Below, piece by piece: positions 17,192-52,614 of a stretch of DNA of 64,000 nt; positions within the stretch are counted from its first letter, which is position 1; every line of letters begins with the position of its first letter. Below the pieces are notes generated by a model that saw only the letters and a list, made by a program, of their open reading frames with translations, was not told the DNA's origin and made no database searches. Origin of the DNA: Maea johnstoni (taxonomy: Eukaryota > Annelida > Polychaeta > Spionida > Magelonidae). The DNA lies in the NCBI GenBank assembly GCA_963942565.1, contig OZ012691.1:11849888-11913887 (forward strand), read 5' to 3'. Both the position numbers and the translations under genes were made by a program.

Positions 17192-17517
17192 GTCTGATAC
17201 AGGAATTCATTAATGCATTCATGAAATATGAACAGATTTCATAAATGAATTATATCCCTATGTCTAAATGGAGTAGAAATATATCCTCAAATGACACTGA
17301 AAACGAATCAGAGCTGTCACAAATCTAAATATTTCATGGGACATGAAAAAATTGACATTAAAAAGCATGCCTGAAAGTTTGCCAGAAGCTCATGGATTTC
17401 TTGTATACCCCAATATAATATAACATAGTTAAAAAAACAACGCATCCCTGTCAACTCTCCTGATATCACACCCTAAAAAAGCTGTGTCCTGATGGGACAC
17501 CTGATATGAAGTTATGA

Positions 17518-17833
17518 AAAGTAAAGGTATTCAGTTGATAGTCTTGTATCCACCAAAAAGTTCACACAACATTCCTTCTCTAGCAGGCCTGTACACACGG
17601 AAACCATTTCAATCCCCCGAGGGATATTCCAGAGCAGCTGGCAGCATATAGTACACAAGCTCTAAGCACTGCCTTATCAATGCTAGATACCCATTTTGTA
17701 GCTGGGTAGACTGAGGCATTATGGAATAAACTGTCTTGCCCAAGGACAGACCAAAGGGCACCGGCTGGGAATTGAACCAGCGACCTGCTGATTAATAGCC
17801 CGACACCTAACCAACTGAGCTACTTTGTCCCCA
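17518..17833 (-). mobile_element. tRNA-derived SINE
   Basis: Minus strand head GTAGCTCAGTTGGTTAGG (A box) and GGTTCAATTCC (B box), followed by a body with TGTCCTTGGGCAAGACAG and TGCCTCAGTCTACCCAGCT. Flanked by target duplication AAGTTATGA (17509-17517 and 17834-17842). The body type is common in deuterostome SINEs. Confidence 0.85.
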
Positions 17834-18130
17834 AAGTTATGATGAGATGAACTCCTGATATGATGATTTGAGGAAATCACTGACTGACCATTTCACAAGA
17901 AATATGTGACTCTGCTCTCTATTCTTCCAAATCACTGAGCGCACCAATTGATTCAACTCAACCCCATTTTACGGCCTAATTTAAACTCATATTCTTAAAG
18001 GTTAAGTTATACTACACCAGTTGTCTATCCATTGAAACTGTACTGGGGTATGTAGAGAATAATGCCCCTCTTTAAATGTACCTTTGGACATGTATGGAAT
18101 GGTCACAATATCAAGTGACTTTGTCACCAT

Positions 18131-18270
18131 TCATTTTCATCATCATTATAGTAATTATTATCATTATTGTTATTATTATTATCATTTCTATTATTATCAT
18201 TATCATAATTATCATTTTTATATCTATTCTTCTTTTTATCATTATTATTATTATTTTCATCATTTTAATT
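18131..18270. repeat. (ATT)n-type microsatellite
   Basis: Imperfect ATT/ATC trinucleotide array. A similar shorter array is at 18842-18920. Poly-Ile open frames here are artefacts. Confidence 0.95.
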
Positions 18271-18524
18271 TAGAGCTGCCCTCACGGAGGGAGATCAACT
18301 CATGAGCTCACCAACATTTTGACTCATGAACTCATGGATGTGCGGTTTTTTTTAAGAAATATTTATTATTCAGCCCCTCAATTAAGAAATAAATATTTAC
18401 TGATGGAGATTGGTTAGAATTTACATGTTAATTTCATTTCAAAATGTTTCTTAACAACCACCAGTTGGAGATTGTAACCAATACATGCCAGTGATAAGCA
18501 GTGATGAGAAGGTGTGTGTCAGGG

Positions 18525-18710
18525 CTGGGAGTAGTAGACAGGGAGTGGGCACTTTGCATGCGTCATCAAATTTCGCTGCCTCCGACTATATGAGTCATAG
18601 ATAACCTGTGTACCGCAGGATTGGCAACACCGCGTAACCCGAGGCGCACATCACCTAGGTCCTAGCATGCTGTGCCTATGGGGTTGCGGATCAAGGGGAT
18701 GTATTTCTCT
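18525..18710 (-). mobile_element. hAT-type MITE, family E, copy 3
   Basis: Opposite orientation, somewhat shortened inside. Flanks TGTCAGGG and GGTCAGGG (7/8). Confidence 0.8.
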
Positions 18711-19400
18711 GGTCAGGGGTTCTGTATTTGGATGGTGTTAAATACATAGACAAGTCAACGAGTTGACCACTCCAGCTCAAGTTCAGCACGCTCGGCTTCA
18801 GTACTAAAGCCACTTGAGTTTGTGAGAGGTGAGTGCAGCTTTATTTTCATTATTATTATTATTATTTTTATTATTATTATTATCATTATTATTATTACTA
18901 TTATCATCATTTCTATTATCACAATTAAGTGCGGATCAAACTTAGGATCTTGAGATGGTTACTTGAATACCTTTTATGTGACCAAATGATACAAAAGTTA
19001 GGCTACGGCAGCTAACACCCAAATGAATATATATTGGCTGCTAAAACATCTATAAGATGATCACAGTAAAGAGAGGAGAAACTATAATAACAAAACTCTG
19101 CGTCAATTCTCATCATATTTATTATCAATACAGAGCATCCCATATCCCATATAATGCATGACAGCAGGAAAAACCTGAAATAACTATAAAATTAACACAG
19201 GATTTCTGCTGGAAGAAAAGAAAACTAAGAAATACCACATATTTGAAAATAAAGAGATACCTGTCAAAATGAATTATTCCTCAATGATTTGGACACTTTC
19301 TAGTGGCTCTAGAGAGTGGACTTTCTAGTTTTACTAAGCTAGTACTTGCTCTGAATATTGTTATAATGCGTTGTATCATACAGGATATTGTGTTTGTGTG

Positions 19401-19696
<296 letters not shown>

Positions 19697-20249
19697 TGTA
19701 TATCAGATATTCATAGCGGCAGGTATATAATTTCACGCTCTGAGATAACGCTCAGACCAAACCTTGGTGAAGAAATTGCCCCACTGAGATCTTTTCTCTG
19801 GGAGCCTGAAAATACTCTAAAAGAGTTGTGCAATCATCTGGATTTGCAAGTGAAATGCAATTAATGCTAAATTGATATTTAATCGGTTCATCATGCAGTG
19901 TGTCCTTTCTCATTTCTGCAATGTACCAGAGAAGCTTGACCGTTGTGGTGATAATCTTGCTATCCAGAATCGAACCATCATTTGGAAAATATTTGAAAGA
20001 GAAATGTCAACCAGAACCTATTCATGTCATTCAAACACCTTGTGAATTTTTCATTATTCAATATCAAAAGTTATCATTTGTCATTCTGAAGATAATTGCA
20101 AATGCATCATAGATTCTGTCCCTTCTTTTCAAGTCCTGTCTTAGTCCCTTGAAATCTCTGCCAATTAAAAGCCATGTCATGATTTCCTTGAAGGTGGAGA
20201 TTCAACGCAGAAATTCGATACTGATAGACTTCGCTAGATAATTCAATCT

Positions 20250-21850
20250 CTATGTTCTCACTTTTGTTCCTAATATACATCATACCTCTGGCACAGCTAC
20301 CGTATTACCCTGCATACAACACGCACCCCATAGATAATACGCACCCCCTCCCCAAGTCCCTTTCCCATATGTAAAATACAATTCCCCGTACGCAGGCCTA
20401 GTTGGGGAGTGGGGAGTGTCGGGTTAAGTACTTGACCTCTGTACCTCTGCCCCAATTGAACAACTGAAACGGAACGCTGGAGGGTAGGGTAGAGCCTGGT
20501 TTTGTAACATGGTGGGATGCGTTCTGTTTTTACTTGATGATATGTATATATGATTTATGAACAAATAAAAATATATATGTTGAAATGTTTTTATTATCCA
20601 ATGCTTGACAAACGCCTGCTATAGTATAGTAGTATCAACGCTGACATCGGTAACTCGACCAATTTACGGCTGGCATAAATTAGTTTTAATGACTGACGAC
20701 AGATGTCGCCATTTACGACCATGCCCCGCATGTCCCCGCACCCATAGCATCGATGTAAAAAGTTCTTGTTTATGTACCCGTTTATAACACGCACCCCCTC
20801 CTTGACATAGGTGCTGCAGTGTATAAAAGTGTGTGTTGTATGCGGGGCAATACGGTAATCCGATTCTACGGTCTGAACAATCATGGCTATGCGGATGACA
20901 CCCAGCTCTGCTTATCATTTAAAAAGACAAGTGATAACGCAATTGTGAAACGTGAAATCCTAAATCTTGAGAAATGTTTGTGTGACATTAGTGTCTGGAT
21001 GTCTCAGAACAAGCTGAAACACAACAATGACAAGACTGAAATCATTCTATTCGGCTCTCAGAAACACCTTGCTGAACTGAACATTAAGTCACTCTCTGTA
21101 GCAGGGACTGATGTGTCCGTTGCATCAGAGCCTGTGCGGAATCTGGGAGCTATGTTTGACTCTCAATTGATCATGGCACCCCATGTCAAAAGTGTTGTCA
21201 AAAAATCTAGCTTTCACCTGAGAAATATTGGAAAAGCGAGACGTGTGTTAACAGAAGATGCCACAAAAACAGTGATGCAGTCACTGGTGATGTCTCGCTT
21301 GGATTACTGCAATGCTCTCCTAATTGGAATACAACAGGATTTGATTGCAAAGCTGCCGCGACTACAAAACAGTGCTGCAAGGATAGTATCGAGAACCAGG
21401 AAGTATGAACATATCACACCTGTTCTCATCAAGCTTCACTGGCTACCAATCAAATTCCGCATCCAATTTAAGGTCCTACTGCTGGTATACAAGGCGCTAA
21501 ACAGACTTGCACCTAAGTACATCAAGGAGCTGCTCGTGCCTTATAAACCCAGACGCCATCTACGATCAGAAGCAAAGGGCCTTCTGGATGAGCCTCGGAC
21601 TAGACTCAAATTTGGAGATCGCGCTTTCTCCATTAGTGCACCGAGATTATGGAATGCACTTCGCAACACCTGAAGGATTCTACATCGTCTCAGGCCTTCA
21701 AGAAGTGTCTCAAAACACACCTCGCCCATTGAGGCGTTGTTGACTATGACTCAAACTATGACAATGTGCAGCGCTTTTGAACATTTTATGAATGGAAATG
21801 GCGCTATATAAATTCCAATAATTATTTATTATTATTATTATTATTAATGT
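20250..21850 (+). mobile_element. 5'-truncated LINE (CR1/L2-like), split by a MITE
   Basis: Reverse transcriptase C-terminal half, 20858-21673. Motifs visible: HGYADDTQLCLSF (catalytic YADD), WMSQNKLKHNNDKTEIILFG, RNLGAMFD, SRLDYCNALL, and the typical non-LTR LHWLPIKFRIQFKVLLLVYKAL and RLWNALR. The piece just before the MITE (about 20250-20297) reads SLLFLIYIIPLAQ, continuous with the RT fold. No endonuclease, ORF1 or 5' part is present. The 3' tail ends GGCGCTATATAAAT and an ATT run (to about 21846), as in L2-type LINEs. The frame from YADD to the stop at 21671-21673 is open, so the copy is fairly recent. Confidence 0.88.
20298..20857. mobile_element. Tc1/mariner-like MITE inserted in the LINE
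   Basis: Terminal repeats TACCGTATTACCCTGCATAC and its near complement ending GGGGCAATACGGTA. A TA dinucleotide at each edge fits a TA target duplication. The ends encode GCATACAACACGCACCCC-type motifs in both orientations. Removing it with one TA joins two LINE halves in frame. Confidence 0.78.
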
Positions 21851-22087
21851 CATCCAATCTTCTAAGTGAGCCAGGTTCAACTAATTAACCCATGTAGCAG
21901 CCTAAATATAAGTTCTAATTATATTGGTGATGTATGCATTTTAAAGCATATTTTAGAAAGATTTTGAATGAAATAATACAAATCAAACCCCATAAAACAA
22001 CTCTTAATGTGTCTTATTTCACTTCCAAGCAATTTCAAAGTAAAGCAAAAGACATGATGAAGATGAACTGGGAGAATGAATAGGTTT

Positions 22088-22318
22088 AACCCTTTAACCC
22101 ATTAATGCTTTTCAAGAAATTGCCGTCTGGATCTAAAATACTTTTGACAATAACTTCGAAATTGAAAATGATTTTACAAAATATTTGTAGGAGAGTTGTT
22201 TATGGTTTTCTAATAAACATTTCTTCTTCAAATATTTTCCCAACTATGCTTTCCCTTGAGAGATTTCGTCAAAATCATCAGGCTACTTTTGGCCGCTGTG
22301 AGCATTATTGGGTTAAAT
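22088..22318. mobile_element. piggyBac-type MITE, TTAA family 3
   Basis: TTAACCCATTAATGCT at the left and AGCATTATTGGGTTAA at the right. Another copy is at 37583-37805. Confidence 0.7.
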
Positions 22319-22964
22319 GCTGAGGCTACTTATGTTCAAGGCGCTACAGGCATGAATGGGTTTAACATTATCAAAACCCTGTCATGTTGATATTCATTTC
22401 AAAGTTTTCATTTTGAATAAATCAGCCACAAGTAGCAGACGGGTTCAACTTACAAAGGCAAAGCAGCTGTGGGTGTTAAATCAGTGTTCAACAAATTGCA
22501 GGGTTCAAATTTGCCAGGGGCCCAGGGATAGATTAGTACCAGCATGGCCATGACGCTTGGCAGTAAGGAAAATTAAAAAAAATGTTCAAAAAGATTTTTA
22601 TGACAAGGGACTGAAAATAGTTAGTATAATAACCAGAAATAATTTGACCACTAAATTCTATCAAATGACCTTTTCAGGGCCCTAGCCTGAAATTCAAGTG
22701 TCAGACCCGGTATGGTTCTCCCATAGCACTTTCCCATCTGACAATTGCTGTAGAATGGCTAATATTTCTGTGTAACAATTTTCCCTAATTTTTTATTTTT
22801 GGGTGTTTACGTTTCAAATATTTCTGAAGAGAGGACATAAACTTCTTTCCGTTTCTAACTTTCTTGTTTTATGTAGATTTTTAAGTTTAGTAAACCAAAG
22901 AGTAACTATTAATGGGTAAGGACAAGGATTTCTCCATGTTTATGAAGTCTGCACATGTACTGTA

Positions 22965-23433
22965 TAGGGCTGCACACCGGAAACCGGTTGCAGACCGTAA
23001 CCGATCATTAGGCTGCCTAATGATAATGATAACCGTCCCAAAATAAACCGGTTTGAAAAACCGATAAAGCAGCTATGAGGAAACTGCCTTACCTTACTGT
23101 TGACATCGCTCCGAGCACTTCCTAAGCCGTGATTCAATGAAACAACGGCTCGGCATTGGCATATTAAATACTTTCGTATTTAATTCTTAATGGATAATTC
23201 GTTCAAATTTAATATTCTATGGCAAAATAAAACTCATAAAAATCAAATATACGATTCTGTTTTATTCAAAGAATTTGAAATCATATTTCATGGAAAAAAA
23301 ACTACAGGTTTTGAATACGAAAGTTTGGCTATTTTTCAGAAGTTCGTCCCACGCAGTATCGTTAAGAAACCGTATCGTTTCAAAGTTATCAGTATCATAT
23401 CAAATCGTTAATTCTTAACGGTGTGCAGCCCTA
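22965..23433. mobile_element. hAT-type MITE with AACCGGTTT motifs
   Basis: Terminal repeats TAGGGCTGCACACCG and its complement, with an exact 8-bp target duplication GTACTGTA (22957-22964 and 23434-23441). 469 bp, no coding capacity. Confidence 0.92.
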
Positions 23434-24705
23434 GTACTGTATTGTTTTTTCCTGTGTTGTTTTTTTCCCGTTTAAAAGCATTCAGGAAAAAACAGTAAAA
23501 TAAAACTCACAGAAAAAATTAGCTATTCTACAGTACTGTTGACATCAGTGATCAAACAAGGGTTGCCTGTATGATGAGTGTCTGGCAATCCTCAAGACCC
23601 CCTGACTCAGACAATGCGCCTCAGACAAGCTGAATCACTCGTGTGCAGGGTCTCAGCCAGGATTCAGCTATTGGACCCTACTTATGCTATTGTAAAATTT
23701 TTGAGTATGATAGCTCGCGTAGTGAGTCGGCCGAAGGCCGGCTCAGCGTAGCGAGCATTTACGGTATATATATAGTGTAATGGCAGGGTACACACTGAGG
23801 CAGGTTTTTTGGTGTTGACGTCTGTCTGTTCGTCTCTCGTCGGGCTCGCTCGCTCGATTACCTCGGAAAAATGAGCATAACTTTTTGCTTTAAGAGCACA
23901 TTTTGCCACCAGATCGTTTCATGTTTTAAATATTTCTTAATCAAATAATAAATTTGGATTGTTTCCTTTAAATTGTGTCAAAATAGCGTCTTGGTCGCCG
24001 ACTATCGTGCAACACACGACGAACTATGCAACAACTGAAACATACATGCTCACGTGAGACAAATGCTGACGTATTGAAATGACGTCATGTTACGATGGAA
24101 TTCCGCGTATTCCAAAGTCGTAACTTCGATGTTCACGGTAAAAATGACTTTACTCATCTTTCCGTGAATCGATTTCAATGCAGTTTAAATTGCTACAACC
24201 GCCACAAATAATTCCACATGTCCCTTAGTTCTAGATGAAATCTGTCGTGAAATGACGATTTTGCAACAGGTTGAAGTCGTAGTAATTTTTATGCCATATT
24301 TTCGGTCAATCGCTACGCATACTGTGTGTGGTTATTGCACAAATATGAAGCTCATTAATAATAATATGAAGGGGCTTCCAATATGTTTCAGCGAAGTTTA
24401 AGTAAGGAATGACGTCACGGATAACAATAACAAACACTTTGTGACTGCATTTGAAGGGGAATGCAGAAATATCATCGAGCTGCGCGAGCATTTAAAGCTT
24501 TGCTTTCTCATCATATTATCTTTCAACGAAGAGTACAATGTATACATGGATAATAACCATTATTACTTATTGAGAAAATGCTTCATACCCTCATGTAATA
24601 TTATGATAATTATCAAATTAAAGTGAAAATTTTCAATTATATGATTGAAATTAACAATTTCAAAAAATTCACACAAAAAGATTGAATGTCATGATGTGTA
24701 TCTAT

Positions 24706-24915
24706 TTAACCCTTCCAATGCTAAGGCTATTTTAGTCCAGAGCACAAGGATGCAAAGATTTTTGAAAACCATCTAAACCCTGTCATATTGGTATTCATTG
24801 GTAAGCTCTCGCTGAGTACTCTCAGACAAGTACCCATGTGCAATGGTTTCTGTCATTTCTCAGGTTTTATGCATCATTTTGTTTTGGCCAAATTAGCCAG
24901 CAGCATAAGGGTTAA
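24706..24915 (+). mobile_element. piggyBac-type MITE, TTAA family 1
   Basis: TTAA at both ends, CCCTTCCAATGCTAAGG left and AGCAGCATAAGGG right. One of the best-preserved copies. It ends about 100 bp short of the tandem block at the TRMT2A 3' end. Confidence 0.88.
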
Positions 24916-25262
24916 GGTTCTGGGTGTCCAAATGACAGCCAGAACCCCAGCCAGCCAAGTCCTTGCTTGCGGGCGAGCAACAATATTTTCCAGAATAGAA
25001 TCATGCTGAGAATCATCTTGTGTTTTCGCGCTGGAAGAGGACGACAAGTTCGCAGTGGTTTGTGTGAGGAAAGAGATCCACAGGTACAGCCTTCACTGGC
25101 AGAAACGGTTCCCCTTCAGGCGCTTAGAGAAGGTAAATCATCTGGTGTTTTCGCGTTGGAAGAGGACAACAAGCTCGCAGTGGTTTGTGTGAGGAAAGAG
25201 ATCCACAGGTACCGCCTTCACTGGCAGAAGCAGCTCCCCTTCAGGCGCTTAGAGGAGGTGAA

Positions 25263-41452
<16,190 letters not shown>

Positions 41453-41483
41453 TTTTCACCCAGAAAAAGATTAATAGGAGGGC

Positions 41484-41499
41484 GCTTCTCACGTGACAG
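41484..41499. promoter_or_regulatory. palindromic E-box near TRMT2A start
   Basis: TCACGTGA at 41489-41496, 37 bp upstream of the TRMT2A ATG. This is a full bHLH-ZIP (USF/Myc/TFE type) palindrome. Function is inferred from position only. Confidence 0.5.
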
Positions 41500-41613
41500 G
41501 TTTTCCTTCACTATTTCTTTTTCAAAGACCTAAGAAAAGATGTAAAACATTATTGATCATAATTCAGAATATAAACACGTCACATATAAACATACACACA
41601 CATATATGCATGC

Positions 41614-41786
<173 letters not shown>

Positions 41787-42254
41787 TAGGGCTGTGCTCA
41801 CCAACATTTTTCAGCTCACGAGCATCACCAAAAACCTAAACGATGCTCACGAGCTGCTCACGAGCATGAAAACGGCGGCCATTTTGTTTTTCAGTGTAGA
41901 TTGCTGTCATTAGGAACAGCTTGATCGAAGTGTCGATACCGCTAGCCAGCGCCATATCAAGCTAGCGGTATAAACATGCAACTACACCTCGTGATTCTGA
42001 ACCTGTTAGAGTGTGAATTACGCTCTGACGGGTTAGCGTATATCGAACTTACGCATTTTGCGTAGTTCCGCTGTGAATTGACATCGATGTCGCCAACACG
42101 ACGCCGGATTTTTTAGCTTCTCAAGCCTATTTAAAAAGGTCGTTGAAGTTTTTATTTTTTTGCGATGCTCATGAGTTTCATGTCATGCTCGATAATCGTA
42201 GCATGGCATGAAAATCGCGATCCATCGAGCATCGCGAGCGGTGAGCACAGCCCT

Positions 42255-42255
<1 letters not shown>
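41787..42255. mobile_element. hAT-type MITE 'GGGCTGTGCTCACC', copy 1
   Basis: Perfect 16-bp terminal repeats TAGGGCTGTGCTCACC and exact 8-bp target duplication ACATATAT (41779-41786 and 42256-42263). It jumped into a TA microsatellite. 469 bp. Interior has GCTCACGAGCATCACC and AAACGGCGGCCATTTTG. Confidence 0.95.
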
Positions 42256-42482
<227 letters not shown>

Positions 42483-42904
42483 TAAAGTTCATGGGAAATG
42501 TGATGGAGATCTCTTGGCATGAATGGGTCAAATCACAACAAGCTCTCTAATCATCATGGACTGAGTCAGTGATGGCTCTTTGGCATTGTACCAAATTCTG
42601 GGCCCCTTTTTGATAATCATGCCTGTTTCCTGACTTCCTTGTTCTACTCAGTTAGCAACACAACATAACAATGGTATCTAGGTGTCACACAAATATGCAA
42701 CAGGGCCCCTTCAAAACGTTTGACAGGCCAAATTCCACATAGCAAATTCTAGGGAAGCTTGGCCAATTGAGCTTTTTAGGGAGTTTCCAATATTAGTTAT
42801 ACATTTATACATAGTTATGTTTGATGCAAACTGCAATAAGCATCTCAACACCATCAAACTCTATAGCCTCTTGCCCTCTTCATTGATCCAGGCCTTCATA
42901 GTAC

Positions 42905-43424
42905 AGGTGAACTCGGATATGACTGACCCAGTGGGACCAGGAAAGTTGGTCCGCCATAATATGCAAAATCTGTCATATGCATATGACGGACTCAGTCCGT
43001 CATATGCAAGTGTGTATGCTATTGCATTGGGGACCTCATTTGATAGGTATAAAAGTCAAAACAGCGAGAGAATATGCCTGGCTGGACTTCTATTATACAT
43101 GTATTTATCTGCTACGCGAACTACCAGACGGTGCGAACTGAGTGTTTTCTGGCCGAACGTATCTCAGCACATGTCTTAGTCTCGGCGGGAATAAGCCGAC
43201 TGCTAGACACGTGTTTGTCCGGCATACACAATGCTAATTACATCGTAAATAGCATCGTGTGTGCCGTGATATTGGTCTGTGGTAGCTGAGTTCCGGCATA
43301 CGGAATCCGGCCTACGTATGGTCCAATACACGTACTTGATATGGGACTGGGACCAAGCATATTGTCCGTCATAGCCAAAAGTCCGGCTTATAGTGGTCCG
43401 TCATATCCAAGTTCACCTGTACCA
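42905..43424. mobile_element. Tc1/mariner-like MITE
   Basis: TACAGGTGAACTCGGATATGAC left and the complement ending CCAAGTTCACCTGTA right, with TA at each edge. The interior is rich in GTCATATGC palindromes. A related short relative is at about 50246-50395 in RANBP1 intron 3. Confidence 0.75.
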
Positions 43425-43540
43425 CCAAATGGCAATTTCCTGAACCAATCATCTCATGTCGCCCACTAGAATGCTGTGCTTGAGGGGAGATTAGTTGTGC
43501 CTTAGGAGCTTCAAACTTGGACACACCTGCATAGAGACCT

Positions 43541-44044
43541 TAATATCTGAATCTACATTGCCTAGGAGGTTGATTTTCTATGTTAACTTGGCTATTTGGA
43601 CGTCTATGAAATATGTTCAGGATCTCGTTGGCAATTAATGTAGAGTCAGAGGGCCGGCTATGGTAAAAATTTACCACTACAACCAGCAAGAGTGTCGTGG
43701 AAAGTCCTGTGAAAATAGCGAGAAAGATGGCGGTCTTTCACTCGCTTCAACAACAATTTCAGTCGTAGTTGACTGAACAAAGTATGAATATCGGTAGAAT
43801 TCATTGCATGGATCTTGAACATAAGAATGGTCAGAACAGATAAGGATTGTTTTTGTGGGCAGACACTCGTAGATGTTCCAAAGATTTCTGCAGTACGTTT
43901 GCTGGTTGTAGTGGTAAATTTTCCCTATAGCCGGCCTTCTCACTCTGCACTGCCAACGAGATCCTGAAAATATTCATTAAATGTCCAAATAGTCAAATTG
44001 ACATAGGAAATCAACATTCTAGGCAATGTATAGAGTCAGATATT
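43541..44044. mobile_element. foldback MITE with ~150-bp arms
   Basis: Arms 43541-43693 and 43890-44044 are reverse complements (TTGCCTAG, TCTCGTTGGCA, AGGGCCGGCTAT, TTTACCACTACAACCAGCAA) around a ~200-base spacer. Confidence 0.85.
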
Positions 44045-44049
44045 TCGGT

Positions 44050-45150
44050 CTAACCTGCATAATGCAGCCTAAAATCTGACAGACCTATGATTGATAAAGT
44101 CAAGTAACTTGCCCTATGTATTTACTATCTGGCCTATGTGATGGGTGGGAACAATAATTAACCCACTTCCAAAATCTAATCGCCATTAATAATTGGTGCA
44201 GACACTATCGCTTGCGGATGTTCTAGGGGATCTTTATCATGGCACAATAGGGCTTTAGCATGTCCAAAATGGGCTATTACATGTATGAAAATTGAATTGA
44301 GGATGTCCTGTTCCAAGGCAGACCATAGGCATAGCTGACACTGTATGATAGTGATGTCCACACTATAATATATTAGTAGTAAGTGCTATTGAATATATCA
44401 TATGACCATTAACACACCTCCATATACTTTTGAATATAAAAATCTCTCTCTAATTGAAACTTTAAATTTCAGTTTTCACAATTTCTATATCCAATCACTG
44501 GGAATTATACATAAAGATTGAATTGCGCTTAATAAAGTTAAATGTTTTTGAAGATATAGGCGTCTAATTTTATGTTAGCAGAGATGGTTTAGCATAAAAC
44601 GCATAAACGGAACCAATGCTAGGCTTATTGGTCCTGAAAGTGTCATTAACTACCATATTATATGCCTTCTTATAGCAAATATTCTGGATATCTCGTCATG
44701 TAGATAAAATACATACTACTTAGGTTAATACTATACTTGTTCCATTTGCGCTAATCCATTTTTCAAATTAAATCTGTTTTGTAAATAATTCCAGCTTTTA
44801 CAAAACCAACATGGTGAACATTTACAACTTGACCAACTCGATCGCCAGATGGAGGTGAAAAGAGTCTGATATAGTCCAATTAAACGGCGCCAACTTTTAT
44901 TTATGACGGCAATACATAGACCTTGCCGCAGATGATTGAAAAGAGGAAAAATATGTTTCTCAGTGGTTTCTATGTGACCAGATTATAGCAAAATGCTTCC
45001 AACTTAGTTTTGGTCGGAAAGCTGCTAATTAACATACTTCATAAGAGATCAGACTAAACCCTACCATCCATATGATATCAGAAATGGGGAAAATAGGTAG
45101 GGTTTATGTCTGAACTACGCCTCAGGCATGTTAGCCATGATGGGAAACAC
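44050..45150. other. no gene or repeat recognised
   Basis: About 1.1 kb of AT-rich sequence in the TRMT2A-RANBP1 interval. No open frame with support and no match to the MITE families in this window. Confidence 0.4.
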
Positions 45151-45157
45151 AAGTATG

Positions 45158-45771
45158 CATGGTCTTAGCCAGCAGGGCATCTGGGTGTCTATTTTTTTGG
45201 ACACCCAAAGTCCAGTGTTTTAGCCAGGATTTAGAATTGGGTGCCTAAAATTGGCAGTTGTAACATTTTTGGGCGTCCAAATTTTTAAGGGGTATCACAA
45301 TATACTCATATTTCAACCGTAAACATGTATGAATTCATCAAAATAAGGCATGTTATCATTAAACGATGTCATGGGAATTATAAGATGAAAAAATTCAATT
45401 ATAAGCTTGAGATTGAGATTTTTAGAAATTCCACACAAAACTATTTGAGTGTCCTGAGGGGTTCTTTTTAATGGTTTGGGTGTCCAAAAAGGCACCCAAA
45501 TGCCCTGCTGGCTAAGACCATGACCCAAACCATCAAAAAGCACCCCTCAGGACACCCACATATTTTTTTGAGAAATTTCTTATAAAAATGTCAATCTCAA
45601 GCATTTAATTGAATTTGTTCATCTCCATATATACTTCCAATGACATTGTATATCATGCCTTATTTTGACAAATTTATATACATGTTTATGGTTGAAATCT
45701 GAGTATATTGTGCCTAATTGTGGTCCCCCTTAAAAATTTGGAAGCCCAAAAGTTTTACAATTGCCACCCTG
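45158..45771. mobile_element. 'TTAGCCAG-B' MITE containing a second copy
   Basis: Outer element CATGGTCTTAGCCAGC to CCACCCTG with an exact 8-bp target duplication CAAGTATG (45150-45157 and 45772-45779). An opposite-orientation family member (45213-45522) is inserted after the first ~55 bases, and ACCCAAA repeats mark that junction. Confidence 0.85.
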
Positions 45772-46305
45772 CAAGTATGCATGTACTGCACACTGGGCCT
45801 AAATTCAAGTGACTGTATGTTAAATAATTGTCCCATGGCTGCATCTTCCTGAGCAACTTCCTGATTTCATGTTTGAATTTTCTGGAAAGAGGTTTATAGT
45901 TACAGAATTATCAAAGCAGTGCCAGAGTGCCAGTGCCAGTGGGGTTCAGAGTTCAGGCAAATCATGTAGGAGGTTCTAACAGGACTATACATAGATTAAT
46001 TAAAGGGATACACTCTTAGCCTCAGCCTCAGGAAGAGTGGGTTTCGCTAACAAACCAAGTTTATCTTCTGGTGATGGAATCATGTAATTTGTAAACAACT
46101 GCATGGCAATCCTGAATCTATATAGTTTGTTATAAAGTCCCTTTCTTAACTACCAACACCAAAAAGCTGACGTATTCCTTCACAACCTGAATTTGTCCTT
46201 GATTCTTAACTGATGTTATATCTAGTTTTAGCCAGTTGCAAGACCTAACCTCCTTTCAACGCCAATGACTGAATGAGTCAGAATGCATGCCTGGCCATGG
46301 GGGCT

Positions 46306-46314
46306 GCCATCTTG
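46306..46314. promoter_or_regulatory. YY1-like site upstream of RANBP1
   Basis: GCCATCTTG, the YY1 core orientation common near animal start sites, about 300 bp from the RANBP1 ATG. Confidence 0.3.
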
Positions 46315-46531
46315 GATTTCCGAACTGTTGGGTATGAGGTGAACTATTGGAATTATTGCCCTTCGGAATATGTTTATGTATACTGTAGCATGTACTGATC
46401 GTTCTCTTTCATTGATTTATCATGTTTAAGAGTTTTCATCTTGTCTTGTGTAAGTGGTTTGCCATATTTAATTGGCCAATATTCGACGACCCTTATGTTT
46501 TGAGGTAAATAGGTAGCCTCGTTTTGACATA

Positions 46532-46539
46532 GCGGGAAA
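46532..46539 (+). promoter_or_regulatory. E2F-type site upstream of RANBP1
   Basis: GCGGGAAA, a standard E2F half, 67 bp before the ATG. Mammalian RANBP1 is known as a cell-cycle gene under E2F control, which makes this site plausible. Activity here is inferred. Confidence 0.45.
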
Positions 46540-46605
46540 GCAGCCATTTCTCTGTATTTTGCTTGCAGTGCACTAGAGATAAATCCTCTATCATCTAATC
46601 AAACA

Positions 46606-52614
<6,009 letters not shown>

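Noticed and set aside
17756-17833. Possible working tRNA on the minus strand
   Set aside because: It has A and B boxes but is the head of a SINE with a long tail and target duplication.
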